7,718 bases of DNA from Syntrophaceae bacterium UBA5764 (GTDB lineage: Bacteria; Desulfobacterota; Syntrophia; Syntrophales; Smithellaceae). Shown piece by piece: positions 1 to 5,557 of this stretch. Position numbers and translations under genes: made by a program. Every line of letters starts with the position of its first letter. The stretch's first letter is position 1. The stretch covers positions 285 to 8,002 of the forward strand of contig DIEW01000029.1 of NCBI GenBank assembly GCA_002418825.1, written 5' to 3'. The notes under the pieces were generated by a model, which was not told where the DNA came from, did not search any database, and worked only from the letters and a program-made list of their open reading frames with translations.

Positions 1-452
1 CGCTGCTGCTGACCGCCGGATAGTTGATTGGGGTGGTGATGTTCTCTGCCTTCCAGCCCCAGCGCTTTCAGCGCTTGCCTGGCTTTGTCTTTTCTTTCTC
101 GGGGCGGCGTGTTATTGTAAAGCATGGGCACTTCCACGTTTTCCAGAGCTGTCGTGCGGGAAAGGAGATTGAATCCCTGAAAGACAAAACCGATTTTTTT
201 GTTGCGGATTTGCGCCAGAGCGTCGCGGTCCATTTTGCTGACGTCAATGCCGTCAAGCAGATACCGTCCCCCCGTCGGCTCGTCCAGACATCCGATGACG
301 TTCATGAAAGTCGATTTGCCGGAGCCGGATGGACCCATGACCGCAACAAATTCCCCCGCCTCTATTTTTACCGAAACTTTGTTCAGCGCGTGGACTTCGC
401 TTTCACCCAGGCAGTAAGTTTTCTGCAGACTGTTTGTTTCCACAAGCGGCAT
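1..452 (-). CDS. MacB/LolD-type ABC exporter ATP-binding protein, C-terminus beyond window
   Basis: This is the nucleotide-binding subunit or domain of an ABC exporter. It hydrolyses ATP at the cytoplasmic face of the inner membrane to drive the efflux system encoded with it. My translation of the minus strand from ATG at 452-450 gives 150 residues before the window ends. Walker A is GPSGSGKST (residues 40-48), the Q-loop is VFQGFNLL with Gln92, and the ABC signature LSGGQQQ(R) begins at residue 144, right at the edge. Walker B, the switch His and everything after lie outside. The early spacing (GCLDEPTGG, FQGFNLLSRTTALENVEVPM) is typical of the MacB/LolD/FtsE branch. The start lies one base after the adaptor's stop codon (TAAAATG), with a weak GGGG ribosome site 13 bases upstream. 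From the adaptor neighbour I infer a MacAB-type pump. Whether the ATPase is fused to a MacB membrane domain or is a separate subunit cannot be seen here. Confidence 0.95.
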   Translation of the reverse strand, partial: MPLVETNSLQKTYCLGESEVHALNKVSVKIEAGEFVAVMGPSGSGKSTFMNVIGCLDEPTGGRYLLDGIDVSKMDRDALAQIRNKKIGFVFQGFNLLSRTTALENVEVPMLYNNTPPRERKDKARQALKALGLEGREHHHPNQLSGGQQQ

Positions 453-453
453 T

Positions 454-1629
454 TTATCTGAAAATCCCCGGAGGTCTCGATGTTGATGGCGAAGAGTTCT
501 TTTTCGCCGGATAGTTTACTTCCACGATTATTTCGTCACCCGCTGATATGTCACCTGATATCACTTCCGTGAATCTACCGTCGCTGATGCCGGTTTTTAT
601 GAGGACGTGACGGGGTTTAGTGTCCGATAAAATCCAGACGCCTTGTCCTTTTTGCCTGGAGACCGCCGCTTCTTCATCGGTAATTTTCACGCGCAACGCG
701 GCATCCGGTATCAGCAGCACATCTTTTTTGTGGGCAACTTCAATGGAAACATTCGCGGTCATTCCCGGTTTGAGCTTTAAGTCGGGATTTTCAACTTTCA
801 CAATCACGTCATAGGTGACAACGTTTTGCACGATAATGGGAGAATTTCGGACTTCGGAGACTTCGCCATTAAAGATTATATCCGGATAAGCATCAACGGA
901 AAAACTAACGGACTGACCGGTTTTAATTTTACCGATATCCGCCTCATCCACGCTGGTGTTTACCTGCATTTTGGTCAAATCCTGCGCGATGTTGAAAAGG
1001 GTCGGGGTCTGAAAACTTGCCGCCACTGTCTGGCCGACGTCAATATTGCGTGATATTACTGTTCCGTTTACCGGAGAAATTATTTTAGTGTATTTAAGGT
1101 TCGTCTGCGCGAAGTTCAACGCGGCCAGGGAATGCGCCACCTGCGCCTCGGAGGCTTTTAATTGCGCTTCGGCGGAAAGATACGTTGTTTCCGAATTATC
1201 CAGTTCACTTTTGGATATAAAGTTTTTGGCAAAAAGCGTTTTACTTCTTTCCAGATTTATTTTTGCGTTGTGCACGGCAACCCGCGCTTTTTCCGTATTG
1301 GCTTTTGCTACAAGCAGATTTGCCTTGGCCTGCTGGACCTGAGCTTCGAATGTCGCCGGGTCAATCGTCGCCAGCAATTGGCCTTTTTTTACCGGGGAAT
1401 TGTAATCGACAAACAATTCTTTTATCGTTCCGGAAACCTGCGTGCCTACCAGGACAGTAGTCACCGCGTTGACCGTGCCTGTGGCAAAAACCATCGCCTG
1501 AACATCGCCACGGCCGACGGTTTCGGTTATGTATTTAGCCGCATTGTTTCCGCTTTTTAAAAAAGAACAGAAGCCGATAAAAACGACGAGAAGAATCAAC
1601 ACGGCAATGATGGTTTTTTTTAATTTCAT
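454..1629 (-). CDS. MacA-like periplasmic adaptor subunit (HlyD/membrane fusion protein family)
   Basis: This is the periplasmic adaptor that bridges an inner-membrane pump and a TolC-type channel. The 391 residues are close to the family's usual 370-400. An N-terminal membrane anchor spans about residues 5-24. The first half-lipoyl motif is at about 61-92 (VSGTIKELFVDYNSPVKKGQ), followed by an Ala/Lys/Glu-rich helical hairpin at about 93-178 that should form the coiled coil docking on TolC. The second half-lipoyl motif is at about 180-215 (SPVNGTVISRNIDVGQ). The beta-barrel and membrane-proximal domains follow, and residues 374-391 form a Ser/Pro-rich tail. The start codon shares one base with the upstream channel gene's stop (TAATG), and a GGGGGA ribosome site lies 6 bases before it. 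An ABC ATPase follows after one base, so the partner is an ABC pump and MacA is a better model than an RND adaptor such as AcrA. The exported substrate cannot be read from the sequence. Confidence 0.93.
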   Translation of the reverse strand: MKLKKTIIAVLILLVVFIGFCSFLKSGNNAAKYITETVGRGDVQAMVFATGTVNAVTTVLVGTQVSGTIKELFVDYNSPVKKGQLLATIDPATFEAQVQQAKANLLVAKANTEKARVAVHNAKINLERSKTLFAKNFISKSELDNSETTYLSAEAQLKASEAQVAHSLAALNFAQTNLKYTKIISPVNGTVISRNIDVGQTVAASFQTPTLFNIAQDLTKMQVNTSVDEADIGKIKTGQSVSFSVDAYPDIIFNGEVSEVRNSPIIVQNVVTYDVIVKVENPDLKLKPGMTANVSIEVAHKKDVLLIPDAALRVKITDEEAAVSRQKGQGVWILSDTKPRHVLIKTGISDGRFTEVISGDISAGDEIIVEVNYPAKKNSSPSTSRPPGIFR

Positions 1630-2906
1630 TAATTTTCCCCCATTGCTTTTTCCAAATTCGCCCAGGCCACCTGATAGTCAGCAAGTGCCGTTATGTAAGT
1701 CATTTTTGCGTTGTTTAAAGTAATCATCGCGTCTGTAATTTCAATGGAGCTGCCGACACCGGCCTCGTATCTTCCCCTGGCTAATTCCACGTTTTCCTCG
1801 GCCTGGCGGACGATAACTTTTCCCGCGTCGATTCTTTCCCTGGCTTCATTCAGTGAAAGGTATGCGGATTCAATTTCGAGCGACACCGCCTGCAGAAGAT
1901 AATTTTCGTTTGCTTTAAGCACATTTAAATTGGCCCTGGCTTCATCAATCTGGTATTTGGTGGAAAGGCCGGTGAAAAGAGGGAAAGTCAGAAAAACTCC
2001 GACGTTCCAGTTTTTATCCGTTGTCGTATCATTGCCGAGATAACCGTAGGCGGCACTTCCTGATAACACGGGTAAATAACCTTTCTGATTTAAAAGAACG
2101 GTTTTTTCCAGCGCCTCCTTTTTCTTGGTCGTCGAAATTATGTCCGGCCTGTTTTCATAGCCTTTTTTCAGCGCCTGTTCCAGAGAAATATTGTGGGGAG
2201 CATAGGAAAGCACCTCTTTTATTTCATAGGCGGGCGCGTTGGTTAAGCCCATGGCGTTATTAAGATTGACCCTGGCCAGACGCAGGGTGTTTTCCGCTTT
2301 GAGCAGGCTGATTTTGGAATTGCTTAAATTGACCTCCGCGCTGGTTACGTCGATTTTGGAGCGCGTTCCCGTTTCAAAAAAAGCGGTAGCCCTTTCAAAA
2401 TGCTGCTGGAACTGGTTGACCGTTTCCCGCGCCACATCGACGCTCATTTTAGCCTGCAGATAAACATAATACGCCTGCTTGACATTGAAAATCACCTGGC
2501 CGGAGACATCCCGAAAATCGGCCCGGGCGGATTCGGTGCTCAGGCTTTGTATTTGTATTTGATTAAATGTCTTGCCGAAATCAAAGAGCAACTGATTCAG
2601 GTTTAAGGAATTGGAGTAGCGATTATACGGGTCAACATCCACACCGGATAAAGAAGCCGCGCCTATTCTCTGATAACCGGATTCGAAAGTCAGTTGTGGA
2701 AGATAACCGGCTCTGGCCTGACCGATTCTGCTTTCATAGACGCGCACCGTTTCCCGCGCCGCGTGAATGTAAGGGTGGTTCTGCAGCGCGATTTCAACGC
2801 ATTGCTGCAGATTCAGAACTTCTCCCGGCGTTATCGGCCCAGCCGCATAAGTATCAATGGCTGTCAAGAACAAAAAAACAAGAGTCAAACAAATTTTTTT
2901 AAACAT
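1629..2906 (-). CDS. TolC-family outer-membrane efflux protein
   Basis: This is an outer-membrane channel of the TolC/OEP family, expected to trimerise into a barrel plus periplasmic tunnel and to give the adjacent adaptor and ABC ATPase an exit to the medium. The 425 residues fit the family. A signal peptide covers residues 1-21 with likely cleavage after TYA. The typical internal duplication is visible: GYLPQLTFESGY (67-78) matches GYLPVLSGSAAYGY (276-289), and the helices at 176-220 (FETGTRSKIDVTSAEVNL) match those at 379-423 (YEAGVGSSIEITDAMITL), each ending in an (N/K)AMG motif. LNQLLFDFG (103-111) and FLTFPLFTG (305-313) are the strand-to-helix transitions. There is no Cys near the cleavage site, so it is probably not a lipoprotein of the OprM type. 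GGGTGA lies just upstream of the ATG. It is first of the three efflux genes, upstream of the adaptor, and overlaps it by one base. Confidence 0.94.
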   Translation of the reverse strand: MFKKICLTLVFLFLTAIDTYAAGPITPGEVLNLQQCVEIALQNHPYIHAARETVRVYESRIGQARAGYLPQLTFESGYQRIGAASLSGVDVDPYNRYSNSLNLNQLLFDFGKTFNQIQIQSLSTESARADFRDVSGQVIFNVKQAYYVYLQAKMSVDVARETVNQFQQHFERATAFFETGTRSKIDVTSAEVNLSNSKISLLKAENTLRLARVNLNNAMGLTNAPAYEIKEVLSYAPHNISLEQALKKGYENRPDIISTTKKKEALEKTVLLNQKGYLPVLSGSAAYGYLGNDTTTDKNWNVGVFLTFPLFTGLSTKYQIDEARANLNVLKANENYLLQAVSLEIESAYLSLNEARERIDAGKVIVRQAEENVELARGRYEAGVGSSIEITDAMITLNNAKMTYITALADYQVAWANLEKAMGEN

Positions 2907-2952
2907 ATTTTCACCCAGCTATTTTTTTTGGTTTTAATTACTGCCGGTGTTT

Positions 2953-3279
2953 TTATTCCTCTATCATAGTTTCGGGTGTGCCTGTAGGCTCAAAACTTTC
3001 CCGCGCGACGAGTTTACCGAAAAATGTTTGCTTGTCCCCTTCCAGTGAGGCCTGGATATAAGTACTGAACTTTTTTTCGGGCATTGTCAATGAGTTAGCG
3101 GCGAATTTAAGGATGGATTTTTGCACGTCGGCAAATCGGTAATATTTAAGGCATAACCGATACAGGGGATATTTGTTGCCGTTGCAATAATTGATTGCGG
3201 TTGAATTTATTTTACAACGATTGCAAATCTTGCGCATTGGCGTTTTTCGAAAACATTTTCCGGTAAAAAAAATTCCCAT
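2953..3279 (-). CDS. Small hypothetical protein with possible zinc-binding cysteines
   Basis: I do not recognise this 108-residue protein. I chose ATG at 3279-3277 because an AAGGA ribosome site (3289-3285) sits 5 bases before it; the frame is open further upstream to a TTG at 3342, but the better start signal is here. Visible features are C19-x2-C22, C32 and C43, with C43 followed by LKYY where a second CxxC would be expected. This resembles a small zinc ribbon with one ligand changed. The segment KICNRCKINSTAINYCNG looks like a structured Cys knuckle. The rest is a polar, partly helical tail ending in acidic residues (PETMIEE). There is no signal peptide or membrane segment. It ends 46 bases before the TolC-family gene on the same strand with no terminator visible between, so cotranscription with the efflux operon is plausible. 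A role as its regulator is possible but unsupported by any recognised DNA-binding fold. The ORF could also be spurious or decaying. Confidence 0.5.
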   Translation of the reverse strand: MGIFFTGKCFRKTPMRKICNRCKINSTAINYCNGNKYPLYRLCLKYYRFADVQKSILKFAANSLTMPEKKFSTYIQASLEGDKQTFFGKLVARESFEPTGTPETMIEE

Positions 3280-3284
3280 AATTT

Positions 3285-3289
3285 TCCTT
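3285..3289 (-). promoter_or_regulatory. Ribosome binding site deciding the start of the small Cys protein
   Basis: AAGGA read on the minus strand, 5 bases upstream of the ATG at 3279-3277. The upstream in-frame TTG (3342) and ATG (3327), and the downstream ATG (3237), have no comparable site, so this signal is the main reason for the start chosen. Confidence 0.55.
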
Positions 3290-3407
3290 ATAAATTCAGT
3301 TTTGGCCGTTATTTTTTTGTTAATCATAATAATATTGAGCAAATATTTAAAACAAATTTTCGAAACAATATCATGCTGATTTTTTGGTCAATAAATTTTT
3401 AAATTAT

Positions 3408-3431
3408 GAACTTTGTTCCTAATAAAAGTTC
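3408..3431. repeat. Inverted repeat GAACTTT-N10-AAAGTTC
   Basis: There are two perfect 7-base arms, 3408-3414 and 3425-3431, with a 10-base spacer. The left arm also takes part in a shorter palindrome, GAAC-TTT-GTTC (3408-3418), so two alternative pairings exist. A T-rich stretch follows on the plus strand, but the stem is too poor in G+C for a confident terminator. It may be an operator or may be chance in AT-rich DNA. Confidence 0.4.
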
Positions 3432-3517
3432 TTTATATTTTTTAAATCAAGGAATGTGCCAAAAAGGAGTAGAAATATAAGTTATTGTTATAAAAGAATA
3501 ATTTAAAAATAAATTCA

Positions 3518-3538
3518 TATTTTTATACTTTAAAAATA
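3518..3538. repeat. AT-only inverted repeat, 8-base arms
   Basis: Arms TATTTTTA (3518-3525) and TAAAAATA (3531-3538) pair perfectly across a 5-base spacer. It stands 5 bases from the stronger repeat at 3544-3562, which has the same spacer length. On its own an AT-only palindrome in this background is weak evidence of function. Confidence 0.35.
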
Positions 3539-3543
3539 AGGTG

Positions 3544-3562
3544 CTGGGTAATAAATACCCAG
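3544..3562. repeat. Perfect inverted repeat CTGGGTA-ATAAA-TACCCAG, candidate operator
   Basis: Two perfect 7-base arms (3544-3550, 3556-3562) flank a 5-base AT spacer. With four G/C pairs per arm it stands out from the surrounding AT-rich DNA. The arm-to-arm centre distance (12 bases) is near one helical turn, as expected for a dimeric DNA-binding protein. No T-run directly follows it on either strand, which argues against an intrinsic terminator. It lies about 150 bases upstream of the regulator start and about 265 bases upstream of the efflux-side start. Which protein binds it, if any, cannot be told from this window. Confidence 0.5.
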
Positions 3563-3664
3563 AAAATCTAACTACATGGATAATTTTTGACCTTATGGCG
3601 CCTTCGCTGAAAACGTTTATCGGGATATTATTGTAATTGCAAGTTGGAATTTGGAATAATATTC

Positions 3665-3695
3665 TTGATATTGTTGACAGTATTATTTATATAAT
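3665..3695 (+). promoter_or_regulatory. Candidate sigma70-type promoter for the regulator-tup operon
   Basis: TTGATA (3665-3670) is a 5/6 match to the -35 consensus. TATATA (3688-3693) follows at 17 bases, or a perfect TATAAT (3690-3695) at 19 bases. Transcription would begin near 3700, leaving a very short leader before the ATG at 3716. A TTGACA at 3674-3679 is a perfect -35 hexamer but has only 10 bases to TATAAT, so I do not use it. Confidence 0.5.
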
Positions 3696-3696
3696 A
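3681..3696. promoter_or_regulatory. Dyad TATTAT-TTAT-ATAATA overlapping the -10 region
   Basis: Perfect 6-base arms (3681-3686 and 3691-3696) overlap the candidate -10 element. A protein bound here would block RNA polymerase, so it is a possible autoregulatory operator for the regulator that begins 20 bases downstream. The AT-only sequence makes chance occurrence quite possible. Confidence 0.3.
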
Positions 3697-3705
3697 AACA
3701 GGTAT

Positions 3706-3711
3706 AAGGGG
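3706..3711 (+). promoter_or_regulatory. Ribosome binding site of the HTH-PBP regulator
   Basis: AAGGGG lies 4 bases before the ATG at 3716-3718. This favours that start over a second in-frame ATG at 3731, five codons later, which lacks a comparable site. Confidence 0.65.
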
Positions 3712-3715
3712 TTTT

Positions 3716-4633
3716 ATGTCCGACCAATTAATGAATACAAAAGAAGTAGCCGAGTATCTGGATATTCATGAAAAACAGGTTTACGCCCTGATTAAAAGCG
3801 GGCGGATTCCCTGCACAAAAGTTACCGGTAAGTGGATTTTCCCTAAGAAATTTATTGATGAGTGGATTGAACAGAACGCCAAAGAAGGCTTGAAACAGGC
3901 GCGCAAAAAAAGTTCTCAAATCAGCGGCGCCGTCTTGGCCGCGGGCAGTAATGACCCTGTTCTGGATATGCTTTTGGTGGCAACCAAAAAATCTCATCCC
4001 GATTTTTACATTTTTTCCGCCAATACCGGCAGCACTGAGGGGCTTAAAGCGCTTAATTCCGGCGTGACCGATATCGCTCTTTCCCATTTGTATGATGCCG
4101 AAAGCGGTAAATACAATATTCCCTATTTGGGAAAATATCTGCCCGCTATTAATCCGGTGGTGGTGAATCTTTTCAAGCGCGATATAGGTTTTCTTTTTAA
4201 CAAAGAAATAGCCGGCGCCGTGAAAGGTTTTGAAAATCTTACTGAGGAAAATATCAGATTCATAAACCGTCAAGAAGGTTCGGGAATCAGATTGCTGCTT
4301 GATTATTATCTCGCGAAAGAAGGTATCAGCTCGGAAAAAATCAAGGGTTACAAAAACGAAGTTTACACTCATTTTGAAGTTGGCTTGGCGATTATTTCCG
4401 GAGAGGCGAATGTGGGGATTGCATCGACAGCCATAAGTAAACTTTTGGGGCTTTCCTTTTTGCCGATAACTTCCGAATACTTTGATATGATTATGGATCA
4501 ATCGACATATTTTCAGCCCGGTGTGCAGGCATTCATCGAAACTCTTAAATCGGGCGACTTCAGAAGCCGCGTGGAAAAAATCGGCGGCTACAACTTTGAA
4601 GATTCCGGGAAAATTCTTTATTCACGTCAATGA
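3716..4633 (+). CDS. One-component regulator: excisionase-type HTH fused to PBP-like sensor domain
   Basis: This is a predicted cytoplasmic transcription regulator of 305 residues with no signal peptide or membrane segment. Residues 6-53 form a helix-turn-helix of the excisionase/MerR-like HTH_17 type: MNTKEVAEYLDIHEKQVYAL, then GRIP, GKWIFP and FIDEWI. A charged linker (54-70) leads to a periplasmic-binding-protein-like domain (about 72-300) of the kind also found in molybdopterin-biosynthesis and LysR-like contexts. Its hallmarks are NTGSTEGLKALNSGVTDIALSHL (103-125), NRQEGSGIRLLLDYYL (184-199) and a THFEVGLAIISGEANVGIAS segment (218-237). It is the first gene of the operon, 40 bases before two TupA-type binding proteins, so I infer that it senses tungstate, molybdate or a related ligand and controls the transport genes. 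It is not ModE (no ModE-type wHTH, no TOBE domain) and not TunR, whose DNA-binding part resembles XerC/D recombinases. Whether it activates or represses is not visible. Confidence 0.85.
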   Translation: MSDQLMNTKEVAEYLDIHEKQVYALIKSGRIPCTKVTGKWIFPKKFIDEWIEQNAKEGLKQARKKSSQISGAVLAAGSNDPVLDMLLVATKKSHPDFYIFSANTGSTEGLKALNSGVTDIALSHLYDAESGKYNIPYLGKYLPAINPVVVNLFKRDIGFLFNKEIAGAVKGFENLTEENIRFINRQEGSGIRLLLDYYLAKEGISSEKIKGYKNEVYTHFEVGLAIISGEANVGIASTAISKLLGLSFLPITSEYFDMIMDQSTYFQPGVQAFIETLKSGDFRSRVEKIGGYNFEDSGKILYSRQ

Positions 4634-4673
4634 AACTGATTTTAGTAATATCAAGTAAAGAAAGGAGAAGTAG

Positions 4674-5531
4674 ATGAAAAAGTGTGTTGTTAGATTGGTA
4701 TTTTTAATGATTTTGCTTTTTCCAGGTTTGATGCTGGCGGCGGAAAGCCCCAAATTTATTCTTTTGTCCTCGACAATTGGTCCGATTGATTCCGGAATAG
4801 TGGCGACACTCGAAGATGCGTTTGAAAAAGAAACGGGAATTCGCGTGCGTCACGTCGGTGCGGGCACAGGCGCGGCATTGAATTTGGCCACCAAGGGGCA
4901 AATCGATCTGGTCATGGCGCACGCCAAATCACTGGAGGAAAAATTTATCGCTGATGGATTCGGCACCGAAAGAATCCCGCTGATGTATAACGATTTTGTG
5001 ATTGTCGGTCCGGCGGATGACCCCGCCGCGATTAAAGGCGAGAAATCCGCGACGGCCGCTCTGAAAAAAATTATGGATAAAAAAGCTAAATTCATCAGTC
5101 GTGGCGATAAATCGGGCACACACGTTGCGGAAATGGTTCTATGGGAAAAAGCCTGTATCCAACCAAAAGGTGCATGGTATGTTGTTTATGAGAAGGGATC
5201 CGAAGGCAACGTTGCCACATTGAAATACACGAATGCCCAATCGGCCTATACGGTCATTGATCGGGCCACGTATCTGTCGCTGAAAGATTCGATAAAGCTG
5301 GCCATTCTGGTGGAAGGCGATGAGGCTTTGCTGAATTTTATTTCCCTCATTCCGGTTAATCCGGTAAAGTTTCCCAAGGTAAACCATCAGGATACGATAA
5401 AGTTCGTCCAGTGGCTGACATCCCCGCAGAAGGGGCAACTGATAATTCGCGATTTTGGGAAGGATAAATACGGCGCGCCCCTTTTCTTTCCCAATTCTGT
5501 TGAATGGCAAAGGACATTGAAGCCAAACTAA
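4674..5531 (+). CDS. TupA-family oxyanion-binding protein, divergent paralogue
   Basis: This is a periplasmic solute-binding protein of the tungstate (TupA) family, 285 residues with a signal peptide at about 1-22 (cleavage near LMLAA). Conserved blocks shared with the next gene are YNDFVIVGP (105-113), DPAAIKGEKSATAALKKI (116-133), SRGDKSGTH (142-150), YTVIDRATYL (192-201), EGDEALLN (214-221) and PLFFP (269-273). Arg143 in the SRGD block corresponds to the arginine known to be critical for oxyanion binding in TupA. The N-terminal ligand motif differs: where TupA has TTTSTQDSG, this protein reads SSTIGPIDSG (32-41), one residue longer and lacking the TTTS serine. AGTGAA (63-68) replaces the partner's GSGQAM. 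An AAAGGAG ribosome site (4661-4667) lies 6 bases before the ATG. The ligand may therefore not be tungstate; molybdate, vanadate or another anion is possible. It presumably shares TupBC with its neighbour. Confidence 0.85.
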   Translation: MKKCVVRLVFLMILLFPGLMLAAESPKFILLSSTIGPIDSGIVATLEDAFEKETGIRVRHVGAGTGAALNLATKGQIDLVMAHAKSLEEKFIADGFGTERIPLMYNDFVIVGPADDPAAIKGEKSATAALKKIMDKKAKFISRGDKSGTHVAEMVLWEKACIQPKGAWYVVYEKGSEGNVATLKYTNAQSAYTVIDRATYLSLKDSIKLAILVEGDEALLNFISLIPVNPVKFPKVNHQDTIKFVQWLTSPQKGQLIIRDFGKDKYGAPLFFPNSVEWQRTLKPN

Positions 5532-5557
5532 AACAAAAAAAGTAAAGGAGTACAGAT

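Larger units (their letters stand above)
3280..3715. other. A+T-rich divergent intergenic control region
   Basis: These 436 bases lie between the divergent efflux and tungstate-uptake clusters. I find no reading frame with a start, ribosome site and credible protein, and no tRNA or rRNA. An AAGGAG-like stretch near 3466 leads only to a TTG frame that stops after two codons. The region is strikingly richer in A+T than the flanking genes. It contains perfect inverted repeats at 3408-3431, 3518-3538, 3544-3562 and 3681-3696, plus an 11-base palindrome at 3654-3664. Simple AT hairpins are expected by chance in such sequence; the 3544-3562 repeat, whose arms carry four G/C pairs each, is not easily explained that way. 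Promoters for both clusters must lie here. I can point to one for the rightward genes, but saw no well-spaced sigma70 pair for the leftward ones. Confidence 0.7.

Noticed and set aside
24..461. Plus-strand open frame of 145 codons at the left end
   Set aside because: It is antisense to the ABC ATPase, whose Walker A, Q-loop and signature motifs show that the minus strand is coding.
3191..3379. Plus-strand small hydrophobic frame
   Set aside because: It overlaps the small Cys protein on the opposite strand, has no ribosome site, and its hydrophobicity follows from A+T-rich sequence.
3544..3562. Intrinsic terminator
   Set aside because: The stem is only 7 pairs and no run of T directly follows on either strand; the nearest T-rich stretch on the minus-strand side is several bases away and interrupted.
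3674..3679. Perfect TTGACA as the -35 element
   Set aside because: The TATAAT at 3690 is only 10 bases away, and no -10-like hexamer is found at 16-18 bases. TTGATA at 3665 is better spaced.
3280..3715. Molybdenum-cofactor riboswitch or other structured leader before the regulator
   Set aside because: The region is too A+T-rich and lacks the long G+C helices of the Moco element. The likely transcription start near 3700 leaves almost no leader.
3728..4501. Long open frame on the minus strand inside the regulator gene (257 codons)
   Set aside because: It lies entirely antisense to a gene with clear domain motifs. Its product has no recognisable family features and no ribosome site, so it is a shadow frame.
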